Source: Streptomyces altiplanensis | GTDB lineage: Bacteria; Actinomycetota; Actinomycetes; Streptomycetales; Streptomycetaceae | Direction of reading: 5' to 3' | Assembly (NCBI GenBank): GCA_003719395.1 | Contig: RHMC01000054.1 | Location: 1 to 41,017 of the forward strand | DNA: 41,017 bases | Shown: positions 32,038 to 40,212 of the stretch, in pieces | Numbering within the stretch: the stretch's first letter is position 1 | Layout: each line of letters starts with the position of its first letter | Position numbers and translations under genes: made by a program | Notes under the pieces: model-generated | What the model was told of the DNA's origin: nothing | The model's input: only the letters and a program-made list of their open reading frames with translations | The model's database searches: none

Positions 32038-33265
32038 ATGCCCCGGCCGCCCAGGCCCGTAGCTCTGCTCGCTCTCGCCGTGAGTGCCTTCGGCATCGGC
32101 ACCACCGAATTCGTCATGATGGGCCTGCTGCCCAATGTCGCGGACGACCTGGACACCTCGGTGCCCACCGCCGGCTACCTCGTGTCGGCGTACGCGATCG
32201 GCGTGGTCATCGGCGCCCCCCTGCTCACCGCCCTCGGCTCGCGCATCCCGCGCAAGCGCATGCTCCTGCTGCTCATGGCCCTCTTCACGGTCGGCAACCT
32301 CGCCTCGGCCCTCGCCCCCGGCTTCGGCTGGCTGGTGGCGGGCCGGGTGCTCGCCGGGCTGCCGCACGGGGCGTTCTTCGGGGTCGGCGCGGTGGTCGCG
32401 GCGCGGCTGGTCGCGGACGGGCGGCAGGCACGGGCCGTCGCGACGATGTTCCTGGGGCTCACGGTCGCCAACATCGTCGGCGTACCCGCTGCCACCCTGC
32501 TCGGCCAGCACCTCGGATGGCGCGCCACGTTCCTGGTGGTGGCGGCGATCGGCCTGGTCGCGAAGGCGGCGCTGGCCCGTCTGGTTCCGTACGTCCCGAC
32601 GGACACCCGGCAGAGCGTGGGCCGCGAACTGCGCACCCTCGGCAACCGCCAGGTCCTGCTCGGCCTGCTCACCGCCGTCTTCGGCTTCGCGGGCGTCTTC
32701 GCGGTCTACTCCTACCTGGCCTCGATGACGACTGAGGTCATGGGCTTCGGCGAGTCCTCCGTGACGCTGGTCCTCGCCCTCTTCGGCATCGGCATGACGC
32801 TGGGCGCCCTCGCGGCGGGCCCGCTGACCGACCGCGCCCTGCGCCCCACGCTCTACGGCTCACTGGGCGCCCTCGCGGTCGTCCTGCTGGCGTTCAACTA
32901 CACCGCGCACGTGCAGTGGGCGGCGCTGGTCACCGTGGTGGTGCTGGGCGCGGTCGGTTTCATGACCACCACGCCGCTCCAGATGCTGGTCATGAACAAG
33001 GCCAAGGACGCCCCCACCCTGGCCTCGGCCTCGAACCACTCGGCCTTCAACCTCGCCAACGCGGGCGGTGCGTGGCTCGGCGGCATGGCGATCACCGCCG
33101 GCTGGGGCTGGATGTCCCCGACGCTGGTCGGTGCGGTGCTGGCGGCGGCGCTCGCGATCGCCGTCACGGGCGGGTCTCCTGGACCGCGCCCCGGCGTCGT
33201 CCCGCTCGCGGGTGGTGGCCGGAGGTGCGGCGAACCGGGAGCCGGTGCGCGACACGGTGGCCTGA
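32038..33265 (+). CDS. MFS transporter, AraJ/Cmx-like DHA1 exporter
   Basis: A ~409-residue transporter. ALAVSAFGIGTTEFVMMGLLPNVADDL in helix 1 is the signature of the AraJ/YdhP/Cmx group (sugar efflux and chloramphenicol-type exporters); GVVIGAPLLTALGSRIPRKRMLL is the loop 2-3 motif; GRVLAGLPHGAFFGVGAVVAARLV and FLGLTVANIVGVPAATLLGQ follow; MLVMNKAKDAPTLASASNHSAFNLANAGGAWLGG is typical of helices 10-11. One indel near 33178 shifts the frame; the restored tail GLLDRAPASSRSRVVAGGAA ends at 33265. GGAAGG lies seven bases before ATG 32038. A dyad operator lies upstream. Confidence 0.9.
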
Positions 33266-33301
33266 CGGGGGCCTTCCCCCTGCCCGCCCCTTCCCGGTCC
33301 A

Positions 33302-33351
33302 GGGGCTCGACCCCGGACCCCGGGCCCCTCCGGGGTCCGGGGCGGAGCCCC
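33302..33351. terminator. Long bidirectional terminator hairpin, MFS/nadE
   Basis: Two 22-bp arms (33302-33323 and 33330-33351), beginning GGGGCTC and ending GAGCCCC with CCCCGGACCCCGG against its complement, pair with only two mismatches around a six-base loop. It lies between the stops of two convergent genes and should stop transcription from both sides. Confidence 0.88.
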
Positions 33352-33363
33352 GCGGCACACGCG

Positions 33364-35121
33364 TCAGACGGGCGACTCGCGCCACCGGTTCGTGATCGGC
33401 AGGCGGCGGTCCTTGCCGAAGCCCTTCGGGGAGATCTTCGTGCCCGGCGGGTACTGCCGGCGCTTGTACTCCGCCGCGTCCACCATCCGCAGCGTCTTCG
33501 CGACCAGCGCCCGGTCGAAGCCCGCGGCCACGATCGAATCCAGGCCCCGGTCCTTGTCGACGTACATCTCCAGGATCCGGTCCAGCACGTCGTAGTCCGG
33601 CAGCGAGTCGGTGTCGACCTGGCCGGGGCGCAGCTCCGCGCTCGGCGGCTTGGAGATGGAGTTCTCCGGGATCGGCGGGGTCTGGCCCCGCTCCTCGGCC
33701 GCCTTGTTCCGCCACCTCGCCAGCGCGAAGATCCACGTCTTGTAGACGTCCTTGACCGGCCCGTACGCGCCGACCGAGTCGCCGTAGAGCGTCGAGTAGC
33801 CCACCGCCAGCTCGGACTTGTTGCCCGGCGCGAGGACGATCTGGCCCTCCTGGTTGGAGATGGCCATCAGCGTGGTGCCGCGCAGCCGCGACTGGAGGTT
33901 CTCCTCGGCGAGCCCGGTCAGACCGAGCGAGCCCATGTACGCGTCGAACATCGGCTCGATCGGGACGGTCCGGAAGTTCAGTCCGGTACGGCGGGCCAGT
34001 TCGGCCGCGTCGCGCCGGGAGTGCTCCGAGGAGTACCTCGACGGCATGGACACGCCGTACACGTTCTGCGCGCCCAGTGCGTCGCACGCGATCGCGGCCA
34101 CGAGCGCCGAGTCGATGCCGCCGGACAGCCCGACCAGGACGGAGCCGAAGCCGTTCTTGGCGGCGTACGCGCGCAGGCCCACGACCAGCGCCGAGTACAC
34201 CTCCTCCTCGTCCTCCAGGCGCTCGGCGTATCCGCCGGTCAGCTCGGGCTCGTACGCGGGGAGGGGCTCGTCGGAGAGCACGACGTGGTCGATGCGCAGC
34301 CCGTCGTCGACCGTCCCGGACGGGGGAACGGGGCTCGCGGCAGGCAGGTCCAGGTCGAGCAGCATGCTGCCCTCCGAGAACTGCGGGGCGCGCGCGACGA
34401 CCTCGCCCTCCTTGTCGCAGACGATCGAGTCGCCGTCGTAGACCAGCTCGTCCTGGCCGCCCGTCATCGCGACGTACGCCGTCGTGCAGCCCGCCTCCCG
34501 GGCGCGCCTCCGCACCAGCTCCAGGCGGCTGTCGTCCTTGTGGACCTCGTACGGGGAGGCGTTGACGGAGAGCAGCAGACCCGCCCCGGCGGACCGGGCG
34601 GCCGGCACGCGGCCGCCGTCCTGCCAGAGGTCCTCGCAGATGGCGAGGGCGACGTCGACGCCGTGCACGCGGACGACGGGCATGGAGTCGCCCGGCACGA
34701 AGTACCGGAACTCGTCGAAGACGCCGTAGTTGGGGAGGTGGTGCTTGGCGAAGGACAGCGCGACCTCGCCGCGGTGCAGCACGGCGGCGGCGTCCTGTGG
34801 GGAGCCGGCGGGCTGACCGTAGCGCGGCTGGGCCTTCTCGCAGCGGTCGAGGTAGCCGACGACGACCGGGATCTCCCCGAAGCCCTCTTCGGCGAGGCGC
34901 ACCGCGAGCGCCCGTACGGCGTCGCGCGACGCCTCGACGAAGGACGACCGCAGGGCGAGGTCCTCGACGGGGTAGCCGGTCAGTGCCATCTCGGGAAACG
35001 CCACGAGGTGGGCGCCCTGTTCGGCGGCGTGCCGGGTCCAGCGGACGATCGCTTCGGCGTTGCCGGCGAGGTCCCCGACGGTCGAGTCGATCTGGTTCAG
35101 AGCGAGGCGTAGTTGAGGCAC
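33364..35121 (-). CDS. nadE: Glutamine-dependent NAD+ synthetase
   Basis: An intact 585-residue two-domain enzyme. The N-terminal nitrilase-type glutaminase has the Glu-Lys-Cys triad in LVAFPEMALTGY (Glu), LSFAKHHLPNYGVFDE (Lys) and VALAICEDLWQ (Cys). The C-terminal synthetase has VLVGLSGGIDSALVAAIA (ATP pyrophosphatase SGGxDS loop), GVSMPSRYSSEHS, NQEGQIVLAPGNKSELAVGYSTLYGD and a typical C-terminal RRQYPPGTKISPKGFGKDRRLPITN. It makes NAD from nicotinate adenine dinucleotide using glutamine as ammonia donor; this is the last, essential step. The GTG start at 35121 follows a -10 element by six bases, so the mRNA is probably leaderless. Confidence 0.97.
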   Translation of the reverse strand: MPQLRLALNQIDSTVGDLAGNAEAIVRWTRHAAEQGAHLVAFPEMALTGYPVEDLALRSSFVEASRDAVRALAVRLAEEGFGEIPVVVGYLDRCEKAQPRYGQPAGSPQDAAAVLHRGEVALSFAKHHLPNYGVFDEFRYFVPGDSMPVVRVHGVDVALAICEDLWQDGGRVPAARSAGAGLLLSVNASPYEVHKDDSRLELVRRRAREAGCTTAYVAMTGGQDELVYDGDSIVCDKEGEVVARAPQFSEGSMLLDLDLPAASPVPPSGTVDDGLRIDHVVLSDEPLPAYEPELTGGYAERLEDEEEVYSALVVGLRAYAAKNGFGSVLVGLSGGIDSALVAAIACDALGAQNVYGVSMPSRYSSEHSRRDAAELARRTGLNFRTVPIEPMFDAYMGSLGLTGLAEENLQSRLRGTTLMAISNQEGQIVLAPGNKSELAVGYSTLYGDSVGAYGPVKDVYKTWIFALARWRNKAAEERGQTPPIPENSISKPPSAELRPGQVDTDSLPDYDVLDRILEMYVDKDRGLDSIVAAGFDRALVAKTLRMVDAAEYKRRQYPPGTKISPKGFGKDRRLPITNRWRESPV

Positions 35122-35127
35122 GCGCCC

Positions 35128-35133
35128 AGTTTA
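35128..35133 (-). promoter_or_regulatory. -10 element TAAACT of a predicted leaderless nadE transcript
   Basis: Reading leftward, TAAACT is followed by GGGCGC and the nadE GTG. No ribosome-binding sequence lies between. The predicted transcription start coincides with the G of the start codon. Confidence 0.6.
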
Positions 35134-35178
35134 TCGTCTCCCTGACGCGATGTCCTCGGAAAGTCATGACGGACCCGC

Positions 35179-35205
35179 GCGGGACGCCCCGCACGGGCGT
35201 CCCGC
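35179..35205 (-). terminator. Terminator hairpin of the DUF4190-type gene
   Basis: GCGGGACGCCC and GGGCGTCCCGC pair perfectly around a five-base loop (CGCAC), 37 bp past the stop of the leftward gene ending at 35242 and before the nadE promoter. Confidence 0.8.
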
Positions 35206-35241
35206 CCCGGCGCCGGCGGCCCCGCTCGGCCGGGTCCGGCC

Positions 35242-36105
35242 CTACGCGGCAGGACCGGACCAGAAGGCGTCGTCGTACTTCATCAGGTCGGGGCTGAACG
35301 TCACCCGTATCCGGTCGGCCGCGTCGGCGGGCAGCGAGAAGGCGTACTTCCCGACCGCCCGCTCGCCGGGAAGGAGCACGCCGGTGAGGACCTTCTGCCG
35401 GCCGCTGCCGTCGATCAGCAGCTCCGCATCGGCCCCGTCGGCGTCGCCGACCCTCGGCAGGCCCGTCTTGAGGTCGGTCTTCCCGCCGCTCCCGTTGACC
35501 ACGGTGACCGTCAGCTCGACCGCCTTGTTGCCTTTCGGGTGGCCGAACGCGAACTCGTCCGGCACGAACGGCCGCGGTCCGGAGACCGTGACCTTCAGGC
35601 CGTTCTCGTACGTGTACGTCTCGCCGAACGCCAGGTTCCTCGCCTCCTCCGCCGCGGCGGACGCGGAAGCCTCCGCCTTTGCCGAGGCGGACGCGGAAGC
35701 CTCCGCCGCGTCCGCTTCCGCCTCGGCGGTCTCGACGTCCGAGCGGATGCCGTCGGTGAACTCCGCGACCTTCGAGAAGGTGAACACCCCGCCGCCGACG
35801 GCGAGCAGCAGCCCCGCCGCGCCGAGGACCAGGCCGGTGAGGGCCATCGCCTTGTTGGTCGCCAGCCCCTTGCGGGCGTGGCCGAGCCCGACGATGCCGA
35901 AGACCAGTGCCAGCAGGGCGGGCAGCCAGGAGATCCAGAACAGGAACACGGCCAGGCCGAGGACCACACCGATCGTGCCGAGTACCAGCGCCGTGATGCC
36001 CATGCCGTTGCGGGGCTGCTGCCCCGCCGGAGGCGGTGGTGCGGGGAACCCGGCCGGCGGCGGGCCCCACGGGCCCTGGTCGGAGGGCGGGGCGGGCATG
36101 GTCAT
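35242..36105 (-). CDS. DUF4190 membrane protein with DUF4352-like outer domain
   Basis: An intact 287-residue protein. It has a cytoplasmic Pro/Gly-rich head (GPWGPPPAGFPAPPPPAGQQ), then NGMGITALVLGTIGVVLGL and ALLALVFGIVGLGHARKG with AMALTGLVLGAAGLLLAVGG, the DUF4190 pattern; then an Ala/Ser/Glu coiled linker (EADAAEASASASAKAEASAS) encoded by GCGGAAGCCTCCGCC-type repeats at about 35650-35720; and finally an exported domain (LKVTVSGPRPFVP, NKAVELTVTVVNGSG, GERAVGKYAFSLP) like DUF4352. Role unknown, probably cell-surface. GAAGGA six bases before ATG 36105 sets the start. Confidence 0.82.
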   Translation of the reverse strand: MTMPAPPSDQGPWGPPPAGFPAPPPPAGQQPRNGMGITALVLGTIGVVLGLAVFLFWISWLPALLALVFGIVGLGHARKGLATNKAMALTGLVLGAAGLLLAVGGGVFTFSKVAEFTDGIRSDVETAEAEADAAEASASASAKAEASASAAAEEARNLAFGETYTYENGLKVTVSGPRPFVPDEFAFGHPKGNKAVELTVTVVNGSGGKTDLKTGLPRVGDADGADAELLIDGSGRQKVLTGVLLPGERAVGKYAFSLPADAADRIRVTFSPDLMKYDDAFWSGPAA

Positions 36106-36213
36106 CCGGCGTCCTTCAGGCGTGAGCGAACGAAAGTTCGACGACATCGACAGGAGGACGCCCGGACGCGGTGGTCCGGGCGGTCCGTGAGGGCGGGCGG
36201 CGGGGCGGCCCGG

Positions 36214-36900
36214 TCAGGGGCGGGGAGCCGCGCCCCGCGCCTTCAGCAGGTCGGCCATCAGCTTGATCTCCGACTCCTGGGCGTCGACCATGCCCTGCGC
36301 CAGGGACCGCTCCGTGGTGACCTCGCACCGGTCGGCGCAGCCCTGGGCCATCGCGACGCCGCCCTTGTGGTGGTCGGTCATCAGCTGGAGGTAGAGGATC
36401 TCCGCCTGCTTGCCGTCCGCCTCGCGGAGCTCCGCCAGCTCGGCCCTGGTCGCCATGCCAGGCATGAGCGCTCCATCACGCGCCTCGTGCGCCCCCTGCG
36501 TCCCATGCCCGCCGTGGCCGCCGTGGCCGGAAGAATCCTCTCCGGCCATCCAGGTCATCGGCTCGTCCGGCGAGTGCTTCGGCAGGCCCCACAGGTCGAG
36601 CCAGCCGAGCATCATGCCCCGCTGGTTGGCCTGGGTGTTGGCGATGTCGTACGCCAGCCTGCGCACCTCTTCGTCCTCCGTGCGGTCACGCACGAGGAAC
36701 GACATCTCCACCGCCTGCTGGTGGTGCACCGACATGTCCCGCGCGAAACCCGCGTCCGCCGAGTCCCCGGCGGGCGTCCGGCCCGCAGCGGCGGTGCCGC
36801 CGTCCTCGCCGCCGTTCCCGGAGGCGACCGTGACCGCCCCGGCCGCGAAGAGCAGCGCGAGGACCACGGCCGTGACGGCGGCCCAGTACGTACGCGTCAT
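36214..36900 (-). CDS. DUF305 family His-rich exported protein
   Basis: An intact 228-residue protein. An N-terminal signal/anchor (YWAAVTAVVLALLFAAGAVTVASG) is followed by two DUF305 repeats: AGFARDMSVHHQQAVEMSFLV and LYLQLMTDHHKGGVAMAQGC, each with the (M)xxHHxxAVxM type metal-like motif, and a His/Gly linker SSGHGGHGGHGTQGAHEA. DUF305 proteins include cyanobacterial CopM, a periplasmic copper-binding protein, so metal binding outside the membrane is plausible. Its ATG shares the A of the TGATG junction with the stop of the upstream DUF3105 gene, showing translational coupling. Confidence 0.9.
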   Translation of the reverse strand: MTRTYWAAVTAVVLALLFAAGAVTVASGNGGEDGGTAAAGRTPAGDSADAGFARDMSVHHQQAVEMSFLVRDRTEDEEVRRLAYDIANTQANQRGMMLGWLDLWGLPKHSPDEPMTWMAGEDSSGHGGHGGHGTQGAHEARDGALMPGMATRAELAELREADGKQAEILYLQLMTDHHKGGVAMAQGCADRCEVTTERSLAQGMVDAQESEIKLMADLLKARGAAPRP

Positions 36901-37547
36901 CACTGGCCCATGCCGCCCGTGCACGCCGCACCGGGCTCGGGCGTCTGCGGTCCCTGCACGTACTTCGTGAAGAACTGGTCGACCCGCGGGTCCGCCGCGC
37001 TGTCCACGGTCACCTGCTTGCCCCACGCGCTGAGCATGAGCGCCCCGGTCTGGTCCTTGACCGGGCTCATCATCGAGTACGAGGTCTTGCCGACCTTCTC
37101 GGCGAGCTTCTCGACGTCGGCGTCCGACGCCTTGTCGTTGTACGTCACCCAGACCGCGCCGTGCTCCAGCGAGTGCACCGCGTTGACCTTGGGGATCTCC
37201 TTCTTGTAGACGTCCCGGTCGCAGTTCATCCACACCTGGTGGTGGTCACCGCCCACCGGCGGCGTCATCGGGTAGGAGACGTCCTCGGTGACGTGGTCGC
37301 GGCCCAGCTTCTTCGCGTCCCAGGACTTCTCGCCCTTGACGGGAGCCTTGGCCTGGGCCGTCGCCTTCTCCTTCTTCTCCGACTCCTGGAGGAAGACGTA
37401 CGAGCCGAATCCGACCAGGCCGGCCACGACGACCGTGCTGATGACGATCGTGATGAGCCGGTTGCGGCGCTCGCGCGACTGCTCGGCGCGGCGCATCTCC
37501 TCTATTCGGGCCTTGCGCGACGCGTTGGCGGTCTTGTTGGAAGCCAT
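36900..37547 (-). CDS. DUF3105 family membrane-anchored protein
   Basis: An intact 215-residue protein. It has a cytoplasmic basic head (SRKARIEEMRRAEQSRERRNR), one helix (LITIVISTVVVAGLVGFGSYVFL), a Lys-rich linker, and the DUF3105 domain: YPMTPPVGGDHHQVWMNCDRDVY, NAVHSLEHGAVWVTYNDKA and GALMLSAWGKQVTVDSAADPRVDQFFTKYVQGPQTPEP, with a final cysteine in ACTGGMGQ. The paired histidines (GGDHH, HSLEHG) are family-conserved and may bind a ligand or metal, although the function is unknown. It is coupled by TGATG to the DUF305 gene. Confidence 0.9.
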   Translation of the reverse strand: MASNKTANASRKARIEEMRRAEQSRERRNRLITIVISTVVVAGLVGFGSYVFLQESEKKEKATAQAKAPVKGEKSWDAKKLGRDHVTEDVSYPMTPPVGGDHHQVWMNCDRDVYKKEIPKVNAVHSLEHGAVWVTYNDKASDADVEKLAEKVGKTSYSMMSPVKDQTGALMLSAWGKQVTVDSAADPRVDQFFTKYVQGPQTPEPGAACTGGMGQ

Positions 37548-37614
37548 GATGTATGTCCTTCGCCTGCTGAAGGGGGGTCGGGGGATGCCGGAGGCCCGGG
37601 CGCGGGCGGCCCGG

Positions 37615-38049
37615 CTACGTCCGCATCACCTGAAGGACATGACGCCCCGGCGCCCGAGGAAGCGCCCCGGCGCCGCGTACCGGGTCGGTGGCGGCCTGCG
37701 GTGCGCAATGCTGCGGCTCGGCGGTCACCGGCGTCGCCGGTGGCGGCACGGTGAGCACGGCGGGGGACAGGTGCGGGAAGGCGCCGCAGTGCTGGGAGTC
37801 GTACGGACAGACGTACGCGTGTCCGTCCCGCGCGGGAGCGGCGGCAGCAGCGGCCGGGGAGGCGACGGGAACGGGAAGGGCGGCGCCGGCGGCGGCCCCG
37901 TGGTGCTCCCGGGGCTCGGAACCCGGCTCGAACCCCGCACCCAGGCAGACGAAGAGCGCGACGAGCAGCGTCGCCACAGCGCTCAGCAGCGCTATGGGAC
38001 GTGTGGTGCGTCTGGTACGCCCGGTGCGGGATTGCCGCAGTCCCCCCAT
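37615..38049 (-). CDS. Small exported protein with conserved Cys/His pattern
   Basis: A 144-residue protein. A basic start and one helix (IALLSAVATLLVALFVCLG) form a signal or anchor. The mature part is Ala/Pro-rich and contains HAYVCPYDSQHCGAFPHLSP and AEPQHCAPQA, four Cys/His clusters that could bind a metal or form disulfides. I do not recognise a family. It lies 67 bp upstream of the DUF3105 gene in the same direction, so it probably starts a three-gene operon of exported, His/Cys-rich proteins. Start ATG 38049 was chosen because it precedes the helix; an upstream in-frame ATG is possible. Confidence 0.65.
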   Translation of the reverse strand: MGGLRQSRTGRTRRTTRPIALLSAVATLLVALFVCLGAGFEPGSEPREHHGAAAGAALPVPVASPAAAAAAPARDGHAYVCPYDSQHCGAFPHLSPAVLTVPPPATPVTAEPQHCAPQAATDPVRGAGALPRAPGRHVLQVMRT

Positions 38050-38148
38050 GAGCGCAGATCGTAGTGCGCGAAGGCCCCTCCCATGCCATGCGGGCTGCAT
38101 CCCGTGGGGCGGATGTTTTGTGCCCCGGCGATCGGCAACCTGTCCTTC

Positions 38149-39115
38149 ATGGTGCAAATCGGATACACGATGATGACCGAGCAGGCCGGGCCCCGCGATC
38201 TGGTCGACCACGTGGTCGCCGCGGAGCGCGCCGGCTTCGACTTCTCCGTCACCTCGGACCACTACTTCCCGTGGCTGGACGAACAGGGCCACGCACCGTA
38301 CGCCTGGAGCGTGCTCGGCGCGGCGGCCCAGGCCACCTCACGCATTCCGCTGATGACGTACGTGACCTGCCCGACGGTCCGCTACCACCCCGCCGTCGTC
38401 GCCCAGAAGGCCGCGACCGTGCAGCTGCTCTCGGAAGGCCGGTTCCGGCTCGGCCTCGGGTCGGGCGAGAACCTCAACGAGCACGTCGTCGGCGCGGGCT
38501 GGCCCGCCGCCCACGTCCGCCTGGAGATGCTGGAGGAGGCCGTGGAGATCATCCGCGCGCTGTTCGCCGGCGGCGACGTGAGCCACCACGGGACGCACTA
38601 CGACGTCGAGAACGCCCGGCTCTGGGACCTGCCCGAGCAGCTCCCCCCCGATCGGCATCGCGGTCTCCGGACCCCGGTCCTGCGAGCTCGCCGGCCGGCG
38701 CGGCGACCTGGTCGTCGCCACCGAGCCCAAGAGGGAACTCCTGGAGGCGTTCGACCGCCACGGCGGCAGCGGAAAGCCCCGGGTCGGCCAGGTTCCGGTC
38801 TGCTTCGACACCGACCGGGACGCGGCGCTCAAGCGGGCGCACGAGCAGTTCCGCTGGTCCGTCGGCGGCTGGAAGGTCAACTCCGAGCTGCCGGGTCCCG
38901 CCGGATTCGACCAGGCCACCCGGTTCGTACGGCCCGAGGACGTCGCGCAGTCCATCGCGTGCGGCTCGGACGTCGAGACGTTCGTCGAGGCGGTGCGGCC
39001 GTACGCCGAGGCGGGCTTCACCGAGGTCGCCCTGGTCCAGGTCGGCGGCGACCACCAGCGGCCCTTCATCCAATGGGCGGAGAAGGAACTGCTGCCCGCC
39101 CTGCGCGAGCTCTGA
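38149..39115 (+). CDS. F420-dependent LLM-class oxidoreductase (G6PDH-like group)
   Basis: The restored protein (~321 aa) is a luciferase-like monooxygenase fold: MVQIGYTMMTEQAGPRDLVDHVVAAERAGFDFSVTSDHYFPW has the SDHYFPW motif of the F420-dependent TIGR03557 group, followed by YAWSVLGAAAQATSRIPLMTYVTCPTVRYHPAVVAQ and LGLGSGENLNEHVVG. After one indel in a C7 run at 38643-38649 (six C restores frame) it reads PIGIAVSGPRSCELAGRRGDLVVATEP and ends FIQWAEKELLPALREL. Relatives include F420-dependent glucose-6-phosphate dehydrogenases and reductases; the exact substrate is not predictable. npdG in this window could supply F420H2. Start ATG 38149 is by homology; no strong ribosome-binding site. Confidence 0.88.
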
Positions 39116-39166
39116 GAACCGGCGGCGGGGCGGGCGGCGGAAGGTGCCGGCGCGGGCGGACGGCGG

Positions 39167-39556
39167 TCAGCGCGGAGCACCCGTGTGGGCCAGCGTGAAG
39201 GAGTGCCCCGCCGGATCGGAGTACACGCGTTCGTCGCGCGGGCCGCTGTTGTTCTTCGTGTCCACGGGCCGGGCACCGAGGCTCACGGCCTCGCGCTCCG
39301 CCTCGTCCATGTCGCCCCGCTCCACCAGGATCCGCAGGTGCGCCTGCTGCGAGTCCTCCGGACGCGGCCAGCTGGGCGGCGCGTAGCCGTGGTCCCTGCG
39401 GATCGCCAGCTCCACGCCCCGGTGGCCCACGATCTCCACGAAGTCCGGGTTGGTCCCGACCCTGGCTTCCGCGCCCAGCAGGGCGGCGTAGAACTCCGCC
39501 AGCTCCTCGGGCTTCGCGCAGTCCAGGACGAGAACGCTCTGTTTCGCGACTGTCAT
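39167..39556 (-). CDS. VOC family (glyoxalase/bleomycin-resistance-like) protein
   Basis: An intact 129-residue single VOC domain: MTVAKQSVLVLDCAKPEELAEFYAALLGAEARV, then EIVGHRGVELAIRRDHG and QQAHLRILVERGDMDEAEREAVSLGAR, ending RVYSDPAGHSFTLAHTGAPR. The paired beta-alpha-beta-beta-beta modules and YSDPAGHSFTL end are typical of actinobacterial VOC proteins, often annotated as glyoxalase-like; most lack known activity. The His/Glu metal ligands are only partly evident. ATG 39556 was chosen by the fold's usual N-terminus. It converges with the LLM oxidoreductase. Confidence 0.88.
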   Translation of the reverse strand: MTVAKQSVLVLDCAKPEELAEFYAALLGAEARVGTNPDFVEIVGHRGVELAIRRDHGYAPPSWPRPEDSQQAHLRILVERGDMDEAEREAVSLGARPVDTKNNSGPRDERVYSDPAGHSFTLAHTGAPR

Positions 39557-39734
39557 CTGCTCTCCCCACTCGCCGCAGGCGGCCGGACGGCCATTCACCC
39601 GCCTACCCGCGGGATGCGGCGGCACACGGACCGTCACGGTCCCGGATCCGGGCCGGACCGCATCGCCGCCGCACAGGCCGGGTACCCGCGCCGCAGCCAT
39701 CCGGGCGCCGACCTGCGGGTACCGCTGCTCCGCC

Positions 39735-39762
39735 GGACCGCGGACCCGCCGGTCCGCGGTCT
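39735..39762. other. Hairpin in the VOC to 39831 gene gap
   Basis: GGACCGCGGACC and GGTCCGCGGTCT pair in 11 of 12 positions around a four-base loop. The surrounding 274-bp gap between the divergent genes holds no convincing reading frame. The hairpin could be an operator or a leader structure for the rightward pair. Confidence 0.45.
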
Positions 39763-39830
39763 CCGGTCGCGCACGCGATCCCGCCGGGTGAGCCTGGGGA
39801 TCGGCGACGACGAGAGAAAGAGGCCTCACC

Positions 39831-40212
39831 GTGAACAGCACGGAACACACCGGAACGCAGGTCCTGGTCGAAGTCACCGGGAGCTCCAAGGAGGACGCCA
39901 ACGCCGTTTTCGGCGCCCTGTGCACCGCCTTCACCTCCGACCGCCCGTCCGACAGCACCGCGGGACGACACGGGCGGACGCCCGATGGTGTGGAGCGCCA
40001 CCTACGACGTGTCCGCCGTGCGGGAGCAGGCCGCTCCCGCACGGCTGACGGAGCCCGTCTCCGTCACCCTCCAGGGCGGCTACCGGGCGGTGGACCAGCT
40101 GCGTGAGCAGCTCGAATCGGCGTTCTCCGTGTCCGAGGAGGGCTCCGCCTCCGGCGATCAGGAGAAGGAGCTTCAGCTGCGTCTGGAGAGCGGGCCCGGG
40201 ACGGCACCATGA
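39831..40212 (+). CDS. Small conserved protein, operon partner of DUF6328-like gene
   Basis: A ~126-residue soluble protein when repaired: MNSTEHTGTQVLVEVTGSSKEDANAVFGALCTAFTSD, then after an indel near 39965 GRPMVWSATYDVSAVREQAAP, ARLTEPVSVTLQGGYRAVDQLREQLESAFSV and a charged tail. The first part looks like an alpha/beta domain (QVLVEVTG-SSKEDANAVFGAL); no family is recognised. GTG 39831 follows AAAGAGG at seven bases. Its TGA stop overlaps the ATG of the next gene (ATGA, 40209-40212), so the two are translated together and probably act together at the membrane. Confidence 0.65.

Noticed and set aside
31921..35112. Open frame of over 1,000 codons on the plus strand
   Set aside because: Its first part is the real MFS gene; beyond 33178 it is antisense to nadE, which has both complete catalytic domains.
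33164..36070. 968-codon open frame on the minus strand
   Set aside because: It is out of frame with nadE and the DUF4190-type gene and consists of Arg/Gly/Pro-rich shadow sequence.
36160..36213. Possible extra small gene between the DUF4190 and DUF305 genes
   Set aside because: The 108-bp gap has no start with a ribosome-binding sequence and no coding bias.
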